Part shown: piece after piece, positions 43,933 to 53,205 of the stretch
Position numbering within the stretch: the stretch's first letter is position 1
Layout: every line of letters begins with the position of its first letter
Source of the DNA: Kineococcus endophyticus
Lineage (GTDB): Bacteria > Actinomycetota > Actinomycetes > Actinomycetales > Kineococcaceae
DNA length: 64,000 nucleotides
NCBI RefSeq assembly: GCF_040796495.1
Contig: NZ_JBFNQN010000010.1
Span: forward strand, 62,001 to 126,000
Direction of reading: 5' to 3'
Translations under genes and position numbers: made by a program
The notes under the pieces: generated by a model
Seen by the model: the letters and a program-made list of their open reading frames with translations, nothing else
The model's database searches: none
What the model was told of the DNA's origin: nothing

Positions 43933-45765
43933 TTGACGACGCAGCTGGACGCGCCCCTCACCACACGGTCCGACGTGAACCCCCAGGTCCTGTCCTGGGT
44001 GCAGGACATCGCGAGGCTCACGGAGCCGGACGCGGTGGTCTGGTGCGACGGGTCCCAGGAGGAGTTCGACCGGCTCACGTCGCAGATGGTGCAGGCGGGC
44101 ACCCTCATCCGCCTCAACGAGGACCTGCGACCCGGTTCCTTCCTGGCCCGCTCGACGACGACCGACGTCGCCCGCGTCGAGTCGCGGACCTTCATCGCCT
44201 CCCAGGAGGAGCGGGACGCCGGCCCCACGAACAACTGGCGCGAACCCACCGCCCTGCGCGAGGAACTGGACGAGGCCTTCGCGGGCTCGATGCGCGGCCG
44301 GACGATGTACGTGGTCCCGTTCTCGATGGGCCCGGTCGGCGGCCCCATCTCCCAGCTCGGCGTGCAGGTCACCGACTCCCCGTACGCGGTGGTCTCGATG
44401 CGGATCATGACGCACATGGGAGCCGAGGCGCTGGCCGCGATCACCCCCGGGACGGCGTGGGTCCCCGCGGTGCACTCCGTCGGCTTCCCGCTGGTGGACG
44501 ACCGCGGTGTCGCCCGGGACGACGTCCACTGGCCGTGCAACGACCTCAAGTACGTCGCCCACTTCCCCGAGACCCGGGAGATCTGGTCCTACGGTTCCGG
44601 GTACGGCGGGAACGCGCTGCTGGGCAAGAAGTGCTTCGCGCTGCGCATCGCCTCCGCGATGGCGCGCGAGGAGGGCTGGCTGGCCGAGCACATGCTGCTG
44701 ATCAAGGTGACCGACCCGCAGCAGCGGCAGTTCCACCTGGCCGCGGCGTTCCCCTCGGCGTGCGGCAAGACGAACCTCGCGATGCTGCGTCCCACCGTCC
44801 CGGGCTGGACGGTGGAGACGATCGGGGACGACATCGCCTGGATGCGCCCGGACGCCGACGGTCGGTTGCGGGCCATCAACCCCGAGGCCGGGTTCTTCGG
44901 CGTGGCCCCGGGCACGGGCTGGTCGACGAACCCGACCGCCATGGAGATGCTGCGCGAGAACGTCATCTTCACCAACGTGGCCCTGACCGACGACGGGGAC
45001 GTGTGGTGGGAGGGGATGACCGACGAGGTCCCCGAGCACCTCGTGGACTGGCGCGGTCGCGACTGGACGCCGGCCTCGGGCACGCCGGCCGCGCACCCGA
45101 ACGCACGGTTCACCGTCTCGGCGTCGCAGTGCCCGTCGCTGGCGGACGACGCCGACGACCCCGCCGGGGTCGTCGTGGACGCCGTCCTGTTCGGCGGCCG
45201 CCGCCGCACGAACGTGCCACTGGTGCTGCAGGCCGAGGACTGGCGCGCCGGGGTGTTCCTCGGCGCCTCGATCTCCAGCGAGCAGACCGCCGCGGCCGAG
45301 GGGACCGTCGGCGAACTCCGGCACGACCCCTTCGCGATGCTGCCCTTCGCCGGGTACGACATGGCGGACTACTTCGGCCACTGGCTGGGCATGGGCGAGC
45401 GGCTCGCGCAGACGCCCGCGGTGTTCGGCGTGAACTGGTTCCGCCGCGGGGACGACGGCCGTTTCCTGTGGCCGGGGTTCGGGGAGAACTCCCGCGTCGT
45501 GGAGTGGATCTGCCGGCGCGTGGCCGGATCGGTCGACGCGGTGCGCACGCCCGTCGGACTCGTCCCGGCACCCGGTGACCTCGACGTCACGGGGCTCGAC
45601 GTCCCCGCCGAGGACCTCGCCGAACTGTTCGCCATCGACCCCGCCGCCTGGACGGCCGAACTCGACGAGCTCGAGACGTACTTCGCCCGCTTCGGGGACA
45701 CGCTCCCCGCCCCGATCTCGCAGCGGTTGCACCAGCTGCGGACCGACCTGACCGCCGCGAACTGA
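43933..45765 (+). CDS. pckG: Phosphoenolpyruvate carboxykinase (GTP)
   Basis: 610 residues. It converts oxaloacetate and GTP to PEP, CO2 and GDP, the entry step of gluconeogenesis. Seen: [10 protein letters not shown], metal site region [23 protein letters not shown], the reactive P-loop Cys277 in [15 protein letters not shown], and [10 protein letters not shown]. Length is as expected for GTP-type enzymes (about 610). The TTG start at 43933 is chosen because GGGAGA precedes it by 8 nt and the protein then begins [10 protein letters not shown] as in relatives. The in-frame GTG at 43894 would lie inside the hairpin. It is 14 nt upstream of the GAPDH gene. Confidence 0.95.
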   Translation: MTTQLDAPLTTRSDVNPQVLSWVQDIARLTEPDAVVWCDGSQEEFDRLTSQMVQAGTLIRLNEDLRPGSFLARSTTTDVARVESRTFIASQEERDAGPTNNWREPTALREELDEAFAGSMRGRTMYVVPFSMGPVGGPISQLGVQVTDSPYAVVSMRIMTHMGAEALAAITPGTAWVPAVHSVGFPLVDDRGVARDDVHWPCNDLKYVAHFPETREIWSYGSGYGGNALLGKKCFALRIASAMAREEGWLAEHMLLIKVTDPQQRQFHLAAAFPSACGKTNLAMLRPTVPGWTVETIGDDIAWMRPDADGRLRAINPEAGFFGVAPGTGWSTNPTAMEMLRENVIFTNVALTDDGDVWWEGMTDEVPEHLVDWRGRDWTPASGTPAAHPNARFTVSASQCPSLADDADDPAGVVVDAVLFGGRRRTNVPLVLQAEDWRAGVFLGASISSEQTAAAEGTVGELRHDPFAMLPFAGYDMADYFGHWLGMGERLAQTPAVFGVNWFRRGDDGRFLWPGFGENSRVVEWICRRVAGSVDAVRTPVGLVPAPGDLDVTGLDVPAEDLAELFAIDPAAWTAELDELETYFARFGDTLPAPISQRLHQLRTDLTAAN

Positions 45766-45779
45766 GGAGACGACCCCGC

Positions 45780-47246
45780 ATGTCCGACCAGACCCAGCCC
45801 GCCGACGACCTCGGCTGGTCCCTCAAGCTCGGCCTGGCCGAGGCGATGGTGCCGCTCATCGGCCGCCTGCACCGCGACCACGGGGTGACGGCGACGGTCC
45901 ACGGCCGCAGCCTCGTCGGCAAGTCCGTCGTCGACCTCATCAAGGCGCACCGCTTCGCCCGCCGCGTCGACGACGTCGAGCTGAGCCTGGAGGGCAGCCT
46001 CGAACTGCTGCAGGTGCTCTGCCGCCTGCCGTTGGCCCCGGCCGTCATCGACCTCGCCCGGCTCACCGGCGTGGGGGACGAGGCCGCGGTCCGGGAACTG
46101 CTCGCCCCGCTGGCGCAGCAGCAGGCCCCCGCGGGTCGGCGCGACGTCGTCCTGTACGGGTTCGGCCGGATCGGTCGCCTCCTCGCCCGCATCCTCGTCG
46201 AGCAGGGCCAGGACCCGTGGGGTCTGCGGTTGCGTGCCGTCGTCGTCCGCCGCGGCGGGGCCAACGACCTCGTCAAGCGGGCCAGCCTGCTGCGCCGCGA
46301 CTCCGTCCACGGTGCCTTCGCGGGCACCATCACGGTGGACGAGGAGAACGAGCGCATCCACGCCAACGGCACGACGATCCAGGTCATCTACTCCGACGAC
46401 CCGGCCACCGTCGACTACGCCGCCCACGGCATCCACGACGCGCTCGTCATCGACAACACCGGCCGCTGGCGCGACGCCGAAGGGTTGTCGCAGCACCTGC
46501 GCAGTGGAGGGGTCGGACGCGTGCTGCTCACGGCACCGGGCAAGGGTTCGGTGAAGAACGTCGTCCACGGGCTCAACCAGGACACGCTGTCGGAGTCGGA
46601 CCGGATCGCCTCGGCGGCGTCGTGCACGACCAACGCGATCGCCCCCGTCCTGAAGGTCGTGAACGACCGCTTCGGGATCCTCCGGGGCCACGTCGAGACG
46701 GTGCACTCGTTCACCAACGACCAGAACCTCATCGACAACTTCCACAAGGGCGACCGCCGCGGACGGTCCGCGGTGCTCAACATGGTGCTCACCGAGACGG
46801 GCGCGGCGAAGGCCGTGGCGAAGGCCCTCCCCGAGCTCGAGGGCAAGCTCACCGGGAACTCCATCCGAGTACCCACCCCCGACGTGTCCCTCGCCGTGCT
46901 GCACCTGACCCTGCGCGAGTCCGTCGAGAAGGCCGACCTCAACGAGTACCTGCGCCAGGTCTCGCTCGACTCCCCGTGGCAGGACCAGATCGACTACACC
47001 GACTCCCCGGAGGTCGTCTCGACCGACTTCATCGGGACCCGCAAGACGGGGGTCGTCGACGCACTGGCGACCATCACGGCGGGGGACACCGTCGTCCTGT
47101 ACGTCTGGTACGACAACGAACGCGGCTACTGCGAGCAGGTCCTGCGGGTGGCCCGGACGTTCCAGGGGCTGGACCGGCAGGTGTTCCCGCCGGTGGCGTC
47201 GGGGCTCGCGACTCAGACGGGCGGTTCCGGGTCGTACTGGACGTGA
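45780..47246 (+). CDS. gap: Glyceraldehyde-3-phosphate dehydrogenase, long form
   Basis: 488 residues, about 150 longer than classical GAPDH. An extra helical N-domain occupies residues 1-120. The NAD-binding motif is VVLYGFGRIGRLLARI at about 122-137, with catalytic Cys282 in SAASCTTNAIAP, a catalytic-region HSFTNDQN, and the closing WYDNERGYCEQVLRVA. Long actinobacterial GAPDHs of this build are distinct from the glycolytic copy; pairing with pck suggests a gluconeogenic direction (inference). ATG start with GGAGA 9 nt upstream. Its end overlaps the convergent DJ-1/PfpI gene by 34 bp. Confidence 0.92.
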   Translation: MSDQTQPADDLGWSLKLGLAEAMVPLIGRLHRDHGVTATVHGRSLVGKSVVDLIKAHRFARRVDDVELSLEGSLELLQVLCRLPLAPAVIDLARLTGVGDEAAVRELLAPLAQQQAPAGRRDVVLYGFGRIGRLLARILVEQGQDPWGLRLRAVVVRRGGANDLVKRASLLRRDSVHGAFAGTITVDEENERIHANGTTIQVIYSDDPATVDYAAHGIHDALVIDNTGRWRDAEGLSQHLRSGGVGRVLLTAPGKGSVKNVVHGLNQDTLSESDRIASAASCTTNAIAPVLKVVNDRFGILRGHVETVHSFTNDQNLIDNFHKGDRRGRSAVLNMVLTETGAAKAVAKALPELEGKLTGNSIRVPTPDVSLAVLHLTLRESVEKADLNEYLRQVSLDSPWQDQIDYTDSPEVVSTDFIGTRKTGVVDALATITAGDTVVLYVWYDNERGYCEQVLRVARTFQGLDRQVFPPVASGLATQTGGSGSYWT

Positions 47247-47815
47247 CGACGCACCTGGCGGGCCCGGTCCACCGAGGAGAGCCGGGCCACCAGGTGCAGG
47301 GCCATGTCGATGCCGGCCGAGACGCCCGCCGACGTGACGACGTCGCCGTCGTCGACGAAGCGGTCGTCCGGCCGGAGCTCGATCGTGGGGTCCAGCTCGG
47401 CCAGCAGGTCGAGCGAACCCCAGTGGGTCGTCGCCGGCCGGCCCGCGAGGAGACCCGCGGCGGCGTAGACGAGGGCGCCGGTGCAGACGCTCGTCATGAG
47501 CGGCACCGAGCGGCGCTGGGTGCGCACCCAGTCCAGGTGCGCCTCGTCGCGCAGCTGCGGCCGCGTGCCGCGACCGCCGGGGTGCAGCAGCACGTCGAAC
47601 GCCGGGGCGTCGGCGAAGGAGTGGGCGGCGGTGAACTGCAGCCCCTTGGCCGCGGTGACGGGTCCGCCGTCGCGCGACAGTGTCGTCACCTCCCAGCCGT
47701 CCTCGTCGAACTGCTGGGTCCAGCAGGCCAGCACGTCCCACGGCCCGACGGCGTCGAGTTCCTCCACACCGTCGAAGAGCACGATCCCGATCCGCCGCAC
47801 GTCGCTGTCCGCCAC
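47213..47815 (-). CDS. DJ-1/PfpI (GATase1-like) family protein
   Basis: 200 residues. The fold begins RIGIVLFDGVEELDAVGPWDVL. The nucleophile elbow is SVCTGALVYAAAGLL with Cys near residue 115. The later GVSAGIDMALHLVARL is typical of the AraC-associated/isonitrile-hydratase-like branch. No HTH is attached. The GTG start lies 4 nt after the hpaI stop, so it is probably the last gene of the hpaG-hpaH-hpaI operon. Possible roles are glyoxalase-like detoxification or isonitrile hydration; none is established. Confidence 0.83.
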   Translation of the reverse strand: MADSDVRRIGIVLFDGVEELDAVGPWDVLACWTQQFDEDGWEVTTLSRDGGPVTAAKGLQFTAAHSFADAPAFDVLLHPGGRGTRPQLRDEAHLDWVRTQRRSVPLMTSVCTGALVYAAAGLLAGRPATTHWGSLDLLAELDPTIELRPDDRFVDDGDVVTSAGVSAGIDMALHLVARLSSVDRARQVRRHVQYDPEPPV

Positions 47816-47819
47816 GGGG

Positions 47820-48596
47820 TCATCCTGGAGGAGGGATGAACTCCGCCGCCAGTCGTTCCGAACCCCGGGCGAGCAGGACGACGTCCGCGCCGACGAGGAC
47901 GAACCGGGCCCCGGCCTCGACGTACCGGTGCGCGAGCGCGGGGTCGAACGCGTTGACCCCCGCCGGCCGGCCCGCGGCGCGCACGTCGGCGAGGGTGCTG
48001 AGGACCGCGGCCACGACGTCCGGGTGGCCCTGCTGACCCAGCAGCCCCATGGACGCTGCGAGGTCGGCGGGGCCGACGAGGACACCGTCGATCCCGGGCG
48101 TCGCCGCGATGGCGCGCGCGTTCCGCACCCCGTCCGGCGTCTCGACCTGCACGAGGACCGACACGTGGTCGGCGGCGTTCCGGAGGTAGCCCTCGACCCG
48201 GTTCCAGCGTGCGGACCGGGCCAGCGCGCTGCCCACCCCGCGCCGCCCGAGCGGGGGGTAGCGGGTGGCGGCCGCGACGTCCGCTGCCTGCTCCGGGGTC
48301 GAGACCATCGGGACGAGCACCGTGCGCGCGCCGAGGTCGAGGACCTGCTTGAGCAGCACCTCGTCGGCCGCCGCGACGCGCACGACGGGGACGACGGGGT
48401 ACCCGGAGACGGCGTGCAGCTGGGTCAGCACGGACTCCAGCCCGTTCGGCGCGTGCTCCATGTCGACGAGCACGAAGTCCAGCCCCGACCCCGCCATGAT
48501 CTCGGCCGCCACGGGGGAACCGGAGCAGACCCACCCGCCGAACAGGGGCCGGTCGGCGGTCTGCAGGGCGTCGCGAAGGGTCAGTGGAAGCGGCAC
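47820..48596 (-). CDS. hpaI: HpcH/HpaI-family aldolase (4-hydroxy-2-oxoheptanedioate aldolase)
   Basis: 258 residues. Class II pyruvate aldolase motifs: FVLVDMEHAPN with the catalytic His, PVVPVVRV with the Arg, metal-binding Glu in LVQVETPDG and Asp in GVLVGPADLAASMG. It cleaves 4-hydroxy-2-oxoheptanedioate to pyruvate and succinate semialdehyde, the last step of homoprotocatechuate meta-cleavage. The GTG start at 48596 overlaps hpaH by 16 bp. The role is supported by hpaD, hpaE, hpaG and hpaH nearby. Confidence 0.9.
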   Translation of the reverse strand: MPLPLTLRDALQTADRPLFGGWVCSGSPVAAEIMAGSGLDFVLVDMEHAPNGLESVLTQLHAVSGYPVVPVVRVAAADEVLLKQVLDLGARTVLVPMVSTPEQAADVAAATRYPPLGRRGVGSALARSARWNRVEGYLRNAADHVSVLVQVETPDGVRNARAIAATPGIDGVLVGPADLAASMGLLGQQGHPDVVAAVLSTLADVRAAGRPAGVNAFDPALAHRYVEAGARFVLVGADVVLLARGSERLAAEFIPPPG

Positions 48597-49366
48597 GAGA
48601 TCGTCCCCAGTCGTCCGTAGTCGGCCAGCACGGTGTCGCCGGGTTCGATCCACACCGGCCGGGTGAAGGACCCGGCGAGCACGACGTCACCCGCGGCGAG
48701 GCCGTCGTCGTGCTGCGCGAGCTTGCGGGCCAGCCACGCCACCCCGGTCGCGGGGTGGTTCAGCACGGCCGCTGCGACCCCCGTCTCCTCGATGGTCTCG
48801 TTGCGGTACAACAGAGCCGAGACCCAGCGCAGGTCCACGGCGTCGGGGGCGACGGGGTTCCCGCCGAGCACCATGCCGCCCATGGCGGCGTTGTCGCTGA
48901 TGGTGTCGACGATGGTGCGTCCGGCCATCTCCAGCCGCGAGGAGAGGATCTCCAGCGCCGGGACCACGTACTCGGTGGCGCGCAGGACGTCGAACACGCT
49001 CGTGTGCGGGCCGCTGAGGGGTTCGCGCAGGACGAACGCGAGTTCGACCTCGATGCGCACGTTGGAGAACCGGGCGTGATCGACGACGCTGCCGTTCTCG
49101 AACACCATGTCGTCGAAGACCGCGCCGTAGTCGGGTTCGGTGATGCCGGTGGCCTGCTGCATCACCTTCGACGTCAGCCCGATCTTGCGGCCGACGAGCC
49201 GGCGGCCCGCGGCGACCTGCCGGCGGCGCCACTCGTTCTGGACCGCGTAGGAGTCCTCCACCGTCATGCCGGGGTGCCGGGCGGTGAGCAGGGGGACGGT
49301 CGTCCGGTCGCGTTCGGCGGCGGCGAGTTCGTCGGCGATGGCGGTGACGGTCTCGGGGGGCAGCAC
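48581..49366 (-). CDS. hpaH: 2-oxo-hept-4-ene-1,7-dioate hydratase
   Basis: 261 residues. The FAA-related hydratase fold is visible: [23 protein letters not shown], metal-ligand [42 protein letters not shown] and the C-terminal [18 protein letters not shown]. It adds water to 2-oxohept-4-ene-1,7-dioate, giving the aldolase substrate. GTG start at 49366, 3 nt after the stop of the HpaG-RraA fusion gene. Confidence 0.92.
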   Translation of the reverse strand: MLPPETVTAIADELAAAERDRTTVPLLTARHPGMTVEDSYAVQNEWRRRQVAAGRRLVGRKIGLTSKVMQQATGITEPDYGAVFDDMVFENGSVVDHARFSNVRIEVELAFVLREPLSGPHTSVFDVLRATEYVVPALEILSSRLEMAGRTIVDTISDNAAMGGMVLGGNPVAPDAVDLRWVSALLYRNETIEETGVAAAVLNHPATGVAWLARKLAQHDDGLAAGDVVLAGSFTRPVWIEPGDTVLADYGRLGTISCRFH

Positions 49367-49369
49367 GGT

Positions 49370-50809
49370 TCAGGCCTCCTGCTCGTAGCGGGCACGCCAG
49401 TGGGCGTTCATCGGGAACAACCCGTCGACGGAGTTCCCGGCGGCGACCTGCCCGGCGATCCAGGCGTCCTCGGCCTCCTGGGCGAGCGCGGCCGCGACGA
49501 CCTCCTCGACGAGGGCGCGGGGGACGACGACGACCCCGTCGCCGTCCCCGACGACGACGTCACCGGGCTGCACCGTCGTCCCGCCGCAGGCGATCGTGAC
49601 GTCGGTGTCCCACGGGACGTGCTTGCGGCCCAGGACGGCGGGGTGGGCGCCACGGGAGTACACGGGGATGCCCACGGCGCTCACGGCGGCGTGGTCGCGG
49701 ACACCGCCGTCGGTGACGACGCCCGCGGCGCCGCGGGCGTGGGCGCGGATCGCGAGGATGTCGCCCAGGGTTCCCGAGCCGGTCTCCCCGCGCGCCTCGA
49801 TGACGATGACCTCGCCCTCGCCGACCGTGTCGAACAGCCGCTTCTGGGCGTTGAGACCCCCGCCGTGGGAGGCGAAGAGGTCGGTGCGGTGGGGGACGAA
49901 GCGCAGCGTGCGGGCCAGCCCGACGAGCTTGCGGTCCGGGTGGTTCGACGTCACCCCGTCGACCGTCACGTCGTCGAGGCCCCGCTTGCGCAGCTGGGCC
50001 GAGAGCGCCGCGGTCGGGACCCGTTCGAGGTCGGCGCGCAGTGCGGGGGACAGGCCGTGACCGGGGAGCCCGGCGGCCTCGCGCGAACCCCACGCCTCCT
50101 CGCGCTGGAGGTCGTCGACGGCGGGGCCGGACCCGAGGGCGGGGTCGAACCCGTGCTCGCCCTGGACGACCGTCGTGCGCAACCGGCCGGTCGCAGGACC
50201 TCCCGGCACGTCCACCTCGACCTCGACGACGTCCCCCGGCACGACGACGCCCGCACCGGCCGGGGTTCCCGTGAGGACCACGTCGCCGGTCTCGAGCGTG
50301 AGGTGCTGGGACAGGTCGGCGACGATCTGCGCCAGCGGGAACAGCAACCCGGCCGTCGTGTCCTCCTGGACGAGGTCGCCGTTGACCCAGGTGCGCACGC
50401 GCAGGGCGGCGGGGTCCAGGCCCCGCGCGGGCAGGACCGCGGGCCCGAGCGGGGTGAACCCGTCGCCGCCCTTGGAGCGGACGTTCGAGCCCTTGTCGTT
50501 GCTGCGCAGGTCGTACAACCCCAGGTCGTTCGCCGCGGTGACGCCGGCGACGTGGTCCCAGGCGCGGTCCACGCCCACCCGACGGGCGGGTTCGCCGATG
50601 ACGAGGGCGATCTCGCCCTCGAACCCCAGGAGTTCGGTGCCGAGGGGACGTTCGACGGTGCCGCCGCCGGAGACCGAGCTGGACGGTTTGAGGAAGTAGG
50701 ACGGGTGCGCCGGCCGGCGGCCGCGCTGGGCGGCGCGGGAGGCGTAGGCGAGGTGGACGGCGAGGACCTTCCCCGGCCGGTGGGGGAGCGGTCCGGACGA
50801 GGACGGCAT
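49370..50809 (-). CDS. FAA-hydrolase/RraA-like fusion (HpaG-type isomerase or decarboxylase)
   Basis: 479 residues; ATG with AAGGAG 8 nt upstream. Residues about 10-215 are a fumarylacetoacetate-hydrolase-type domain: YFLKPSSSVSGGG, GFEGEIALVIG with the paired Glu ligands, NDLGLYDLRSNDKG and VVLTGTPAGAGVVVPGD. This matches HpaG isomerase/decarboxylase subunits. Residues about 260-450 are an RraA-like domain: TLGDILAIRAHARGAAG then VVTDGGVRDH and the Gly-rich GDVVVGDGDGVVVVP. RraA-type proteins include HMG/CHA aldolases and oxaloacetate decarboxylases. Enteric HpaG is instead two FAA domains in tandem. The domain swap suggests that the RraA half does the decarboxylation. It heads the hpaH-hpaI operon. 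Confidence 0.88.
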   Translation of the reverse strand: MPSSSGPLPHRPGKVLAVHLAYASRAAQRGRRPAHPSYFLKPSSSVSGGGTVERPLGTELLGFEGEIALVIGEPARRVGVDRAWDHVAGVTAANDLGLYDLRSNDKGSNVRSKGGDGFTPLGPAVLPARGLDPAALRVRTWVNGDLVQEDTTAGLLFPLAQIVADLSQHLTLETGDVVLTGTPAGAGVVVPGDVVEVEVDVPGGPATGRLRTTVVQGEHGFDPALGSGPAVDDLQREEAWGSREAAGLPGHGLSPALRADLERVPTAALSAQLRKRGLDDVTVDGVTSNHPDRKLVGLARTLRFVPHRTDLFASHGGGLNAQKRLFDTVGEGEVIVIEARGETGSGTLGDILAIRAHARGAAGVVTDGGVRDHAAVSAVGIPVYSRGAHPAVLGRKHVPWDTDVTIACGGTTVQPGDVVVGDGDGVVVVPRALVEEVVAAALAQEAEDAWIAGQVAAGNSVDGLFPMNAHWRARYEQEA

Positions 50810-50942
50810 CTGCGCACTCCTTCGTGGGTCGTGTGGTCCGACCGTCGGGCTGACGGCCGCCCGCGTCAAGCGCACCGGGCCGAGGTGCCTCCTCGGCGAC
50901 GACGAGGAAGCCGGTCCTTGCGCACCGTCGAGCTGGGCACCT

Positions 50943-50966
50943 ACCGTATCGCCGAAGATATACGAT
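50943..50966. promoter_or_regulatory. Divergent promoter and operator of the hpa cluster
   Basis: CGTAT (50945-50949) and ATACG (50960-50964) form a dyad with a 10-nt spacer. TACGAT (50961-50966) is a -10-like hexamer for GntR on the plus strand. TACGGT on the minus strand (50948-50943) could serve the HpaG-RraA gene. A GntR dimer here would control both arms of the cluster. Confidence 0.5.
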
Positions 50967-50990
50967 CTGTCGAGCGTCGAGGAGGACGTC

Positions 50991-51695
50991 GTGCCGGGTC
51001 CGGAGGCGGGTGTCGCCACGTCGAAGGTGGAGCTCGCCTACGAGCTCGTCCGCGGGCGCATCGTGTCGGGCGCCTACACGCCGGGGTACCGCCTCGTGCT
51101 CGGGGCGCTCGCCCGGGAGCTCGGCTCGTCCCCGGTGCCGGTGCGCGAAGCCGTGCGGCGCCTGGAGGCCGAAGGGCTGGTCGAGTTCGAGCGCCACGTC
51201 GGCGCGACCGTCCGGGGACTGGACCCCGTGGAGTACCGCTGGACGATGGAGACGCTGGCCGTCGTCGAGGGGGCGGCGGTGGGGCAGGCCCTGCCGCTGC
51301 TCACGGCCGACGACCTGGCGGAGGCGAGGCGGCTCAACGAGCGGCTGCGCGCCGAACTCGCCGGGTTCGACCGCGGGGAACCGGACACCCAGCTGTTCAG
51401 CCAGCTCAACCAGCGACTGCACCGCACGCTGGCGGGCCGCTGCCCCAACCCGCACCTGCTCGAGCTCGTGGACCGGGGCTGGCACCGCCTCAGCACGCTG
51501 CGCACCAGCGTGTTCTCCCTGGTCCCCGACCGTACGCACCAGTCGGTGGCCGAGCACGACGCCCTGCTCGACCTCATCGCCTCCGGCGCCCCCGCCGCCG
51601 AGGTGGAGACCGCGGCCCGGGAGCACCGCGCGGCCACCCTGCGCGCCGTGCTCGTCCACGAGGCCACCGCCCGCAACCCCGAGGAGACCCTGTGA
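50991..51695 (+). CDS. GntR-family (FCD-type) transcriptional regulator
   Basis: 234 residues. Winged HTH: AYELVRGRIVSGAYTPGYRL, LARELGSSPVPVREAVRRLEAEGLV. An all-helical FCD-like effector domain follows, with RLHRTLAGRCPNPHLLELV and a terminal AVAEHDALLDLIASG-type helix carrying metal/ligand His residues. GTG start with GAGGAGG 5-6 nt upstream. It overlaps hpaE by 4 bp and is divergent from the HpaG-RraA gene, so it probably represses both arms until an aromatic intermediate binds. Confidence 0.92.
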   Translation: MPGPEAGVATSKVELAYELVRGRIVSGAYTPGYRLVLGALARELGSSPVPVREAVRRLEAEGLVEFERHVGATVRGLDPVEYRWTMETLAVVEGAAVGQALPLLTADDLAEARRLNERLRAELAGFDRGEPDTQLFSQLNQRLHRTLAGRCPNPHLLELVDRGWHRLSTLRTSVFSLVPDRTHQSVAEHDALLDLIASGAPAAEVETAAREHRAATLRAVLVHEATARNPEETL

Positions 51696-53188
51696 CCGCT
51701 CGCCACGTGCCGGACGGCCTGCCCACCCACCTGCAGCACTTCATCGACGGCGAACTGCGCGACTCGGCCGACGGGACCACGTTCGACGTCCTCGACCCCG
51801 TGTCGAACGAGACGTACGCCACGGCCGCCGCCGGCGGCGCCGCCGACGTCGACGCCGCGGTGCGGGCCGCGCGCCGGGCGTTCGACGCCGGCACGTGGTC
51901 CGAGCGGCCCGCCCGCGGCCGCGCCCGCGTCCTGAACGCGATCGCCGACCTCGTCGAGGCCTCGGACACGCGGCTCGCCGAGCTGGAGACCTTCGACACC
52001 GGGCTGCCCATCACCCAGGCCCTGGGGCAGGCGCAGCGCGCCGCGGAGAACTTCCGGTTCTTCGCCGACCTCGTCGTGGCGCAGTCCGACGACGCCTACA
52101 AGGTGCCCGGCAGGCAGGTGAACTACGTCAACCGCAAACCCGTCGGCGTGGCCGGGCTCATCACGCCGTGGAACACGCCGTTCATGCTGGAGAGCTGGAA
52201 GCTCGCGCCCTCCATCGCCTCCGGCTGCAGCGTCGTCCTCAAACCCGCCGAGTTCACCCCGCTGTCGGCGAGCCTGTGGGCGCAGATCTTCACCGAGGCC
52301 GGCCTGCCGCAGGGGGTGTTCAACCTCGTCAACGGCATCGGCGAGGACGCCGGGGACGCGCTCGTCAAGCACCCCGGCACCCAGCTCATCTCCTTCACCG
52401 GCGAGACGACGACGGGGCAACTGATCTTCCGCAACTCCGCGACGCAGCTCAAGGGGTTGTCGATGGAGCTCGGCGGGAAGTCCCCGGCCGTCGTGTTCGC
52501 GGACGCCGACCTCGAGGCGGCCCTGGACTCGACGCTGTTCGGGGTGTTCTCCCTCAACGGGGAGCGGTGCACCGCGGGGTCGCGCATCCTCGTGCAGCGC
52601 AGCATCTACGACGAGTTCGTCGATCGGTACGCCACCCGGGCGCGGAACATCGTCGTCGGGGACCCGCACGACCCGCGGACCGAGGTCGGCGCCCTCGTGC
52701 ACCCCGAGCACTACGAACGGGTGCTGGGGTACGTCGAGGTCGGCAAGACCGAGGGGCGCCTCGTCGCCGGCGGCGGGCGACCGGACCACCTTCCCGTCGG
52801 GAACTACCTCGCGCCCACCGTCTTCGCCGACGTCCCCTCCACCGCGCGGATCTTCCAGGAGGAGATCTTCGGTCCCGTCGTGGCCATCACGCCGTTCGAG
52901 GACGAGGCCGACGCCGTGCGGCTGGCCAACGACGTCAAGTACGGCCTCGCGGGGTACGTCTGGACGTCCGACCTCACGCGCGGGCACCGCGTCGCGCACG
53001 CGATCGAGGCCGGCATGGTGTGGCTGAACTCCCACAACGTCCGCGACCTGCGCAGCCCCTTCGGCGGGGTGAAGGCCTCCGGGCTCGGCCACGAGGGCGG
53101 GTACCGGTCGCTGGACTTCTACTCCGAGCAGCAAGCCGTCCACATCACGCTGGGCGACGTCCACACCGCGCGCTTCGGCGCCCACTGA
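51692..53188 (+). CDS. hpaE: 5-carboxymethyl-2-hydroxymuconate semialdehyde dehydrogenase
   Basis: 498 residues of the aldehyde dehydrogenase superfamily: GLITPWNTPFMLESWK, catalytic Glu259 in SMELGGKSP and nucleophile Cys293 in NGERCTAGSR. The early HFIDGELRDSADGTTFDVLDP and late NVRDLRSPFGGVKASGLGHEGG are typical of HpaE. It oxidises the ring-cleavage semialdehyde to the dicarboxylate with NAD. GTG start coupled to GntR by a 4-bp overlap, and hpaD follows after 17 nt. Confidence 0.93.
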   Translation: MTARHVPDGLPTHLQHFIDGELRDSADGTTFDVLDPVSNETYATAAAGGAADVDAAVRAARRAFDAGTWSERPARGRARVLNAIADLVEASDTRLAELETFDTGLPITQALGQAQRAAENFRFFADLVVAQSDDAYKVPGRQVNYVNRKPVGVAGLITPWNTPFMLESWKLAPSIASGCSVVLKPAEFTPLSASLWAQIFTEAGLPQGVFNLVNGIGEDAGDALVKHPGTQLISFTGETTTGQLIFRNSATQLKGLSMELGGKSPAVVFADADLEAALDSTLFGVFSLNGERCTAGSRILVQRSIYDEFVDRYATRARNIVVGDPHDPRTEVGALVHPEHYERVLGYVEVGKTEGRLVAGGGRPDHLPVGNYLAPTVFADVPSTARIFQEEIFGPVVAITPFEDEADAVRLANDVKYGLAGYVWTSDLTRGHRVAHAIEAGMVWLNSHNVRDLRSPFGGVKASGLGHEGGYRSLDFYSEQQAVHITLGDVHTARFGAH

Positions 53189-53205
53189 ACCCCCGGGAGC
53201 CCGAC

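Noticed and set aside
48584-51691. Long plus-strand frame preceding hpaE in the same phase
   Set aside because: It is antisense to hpaH and the HpaG-RraA fusion gene and has no motifs; hpaE starts at GTG 51692 with a normal N-terminus.
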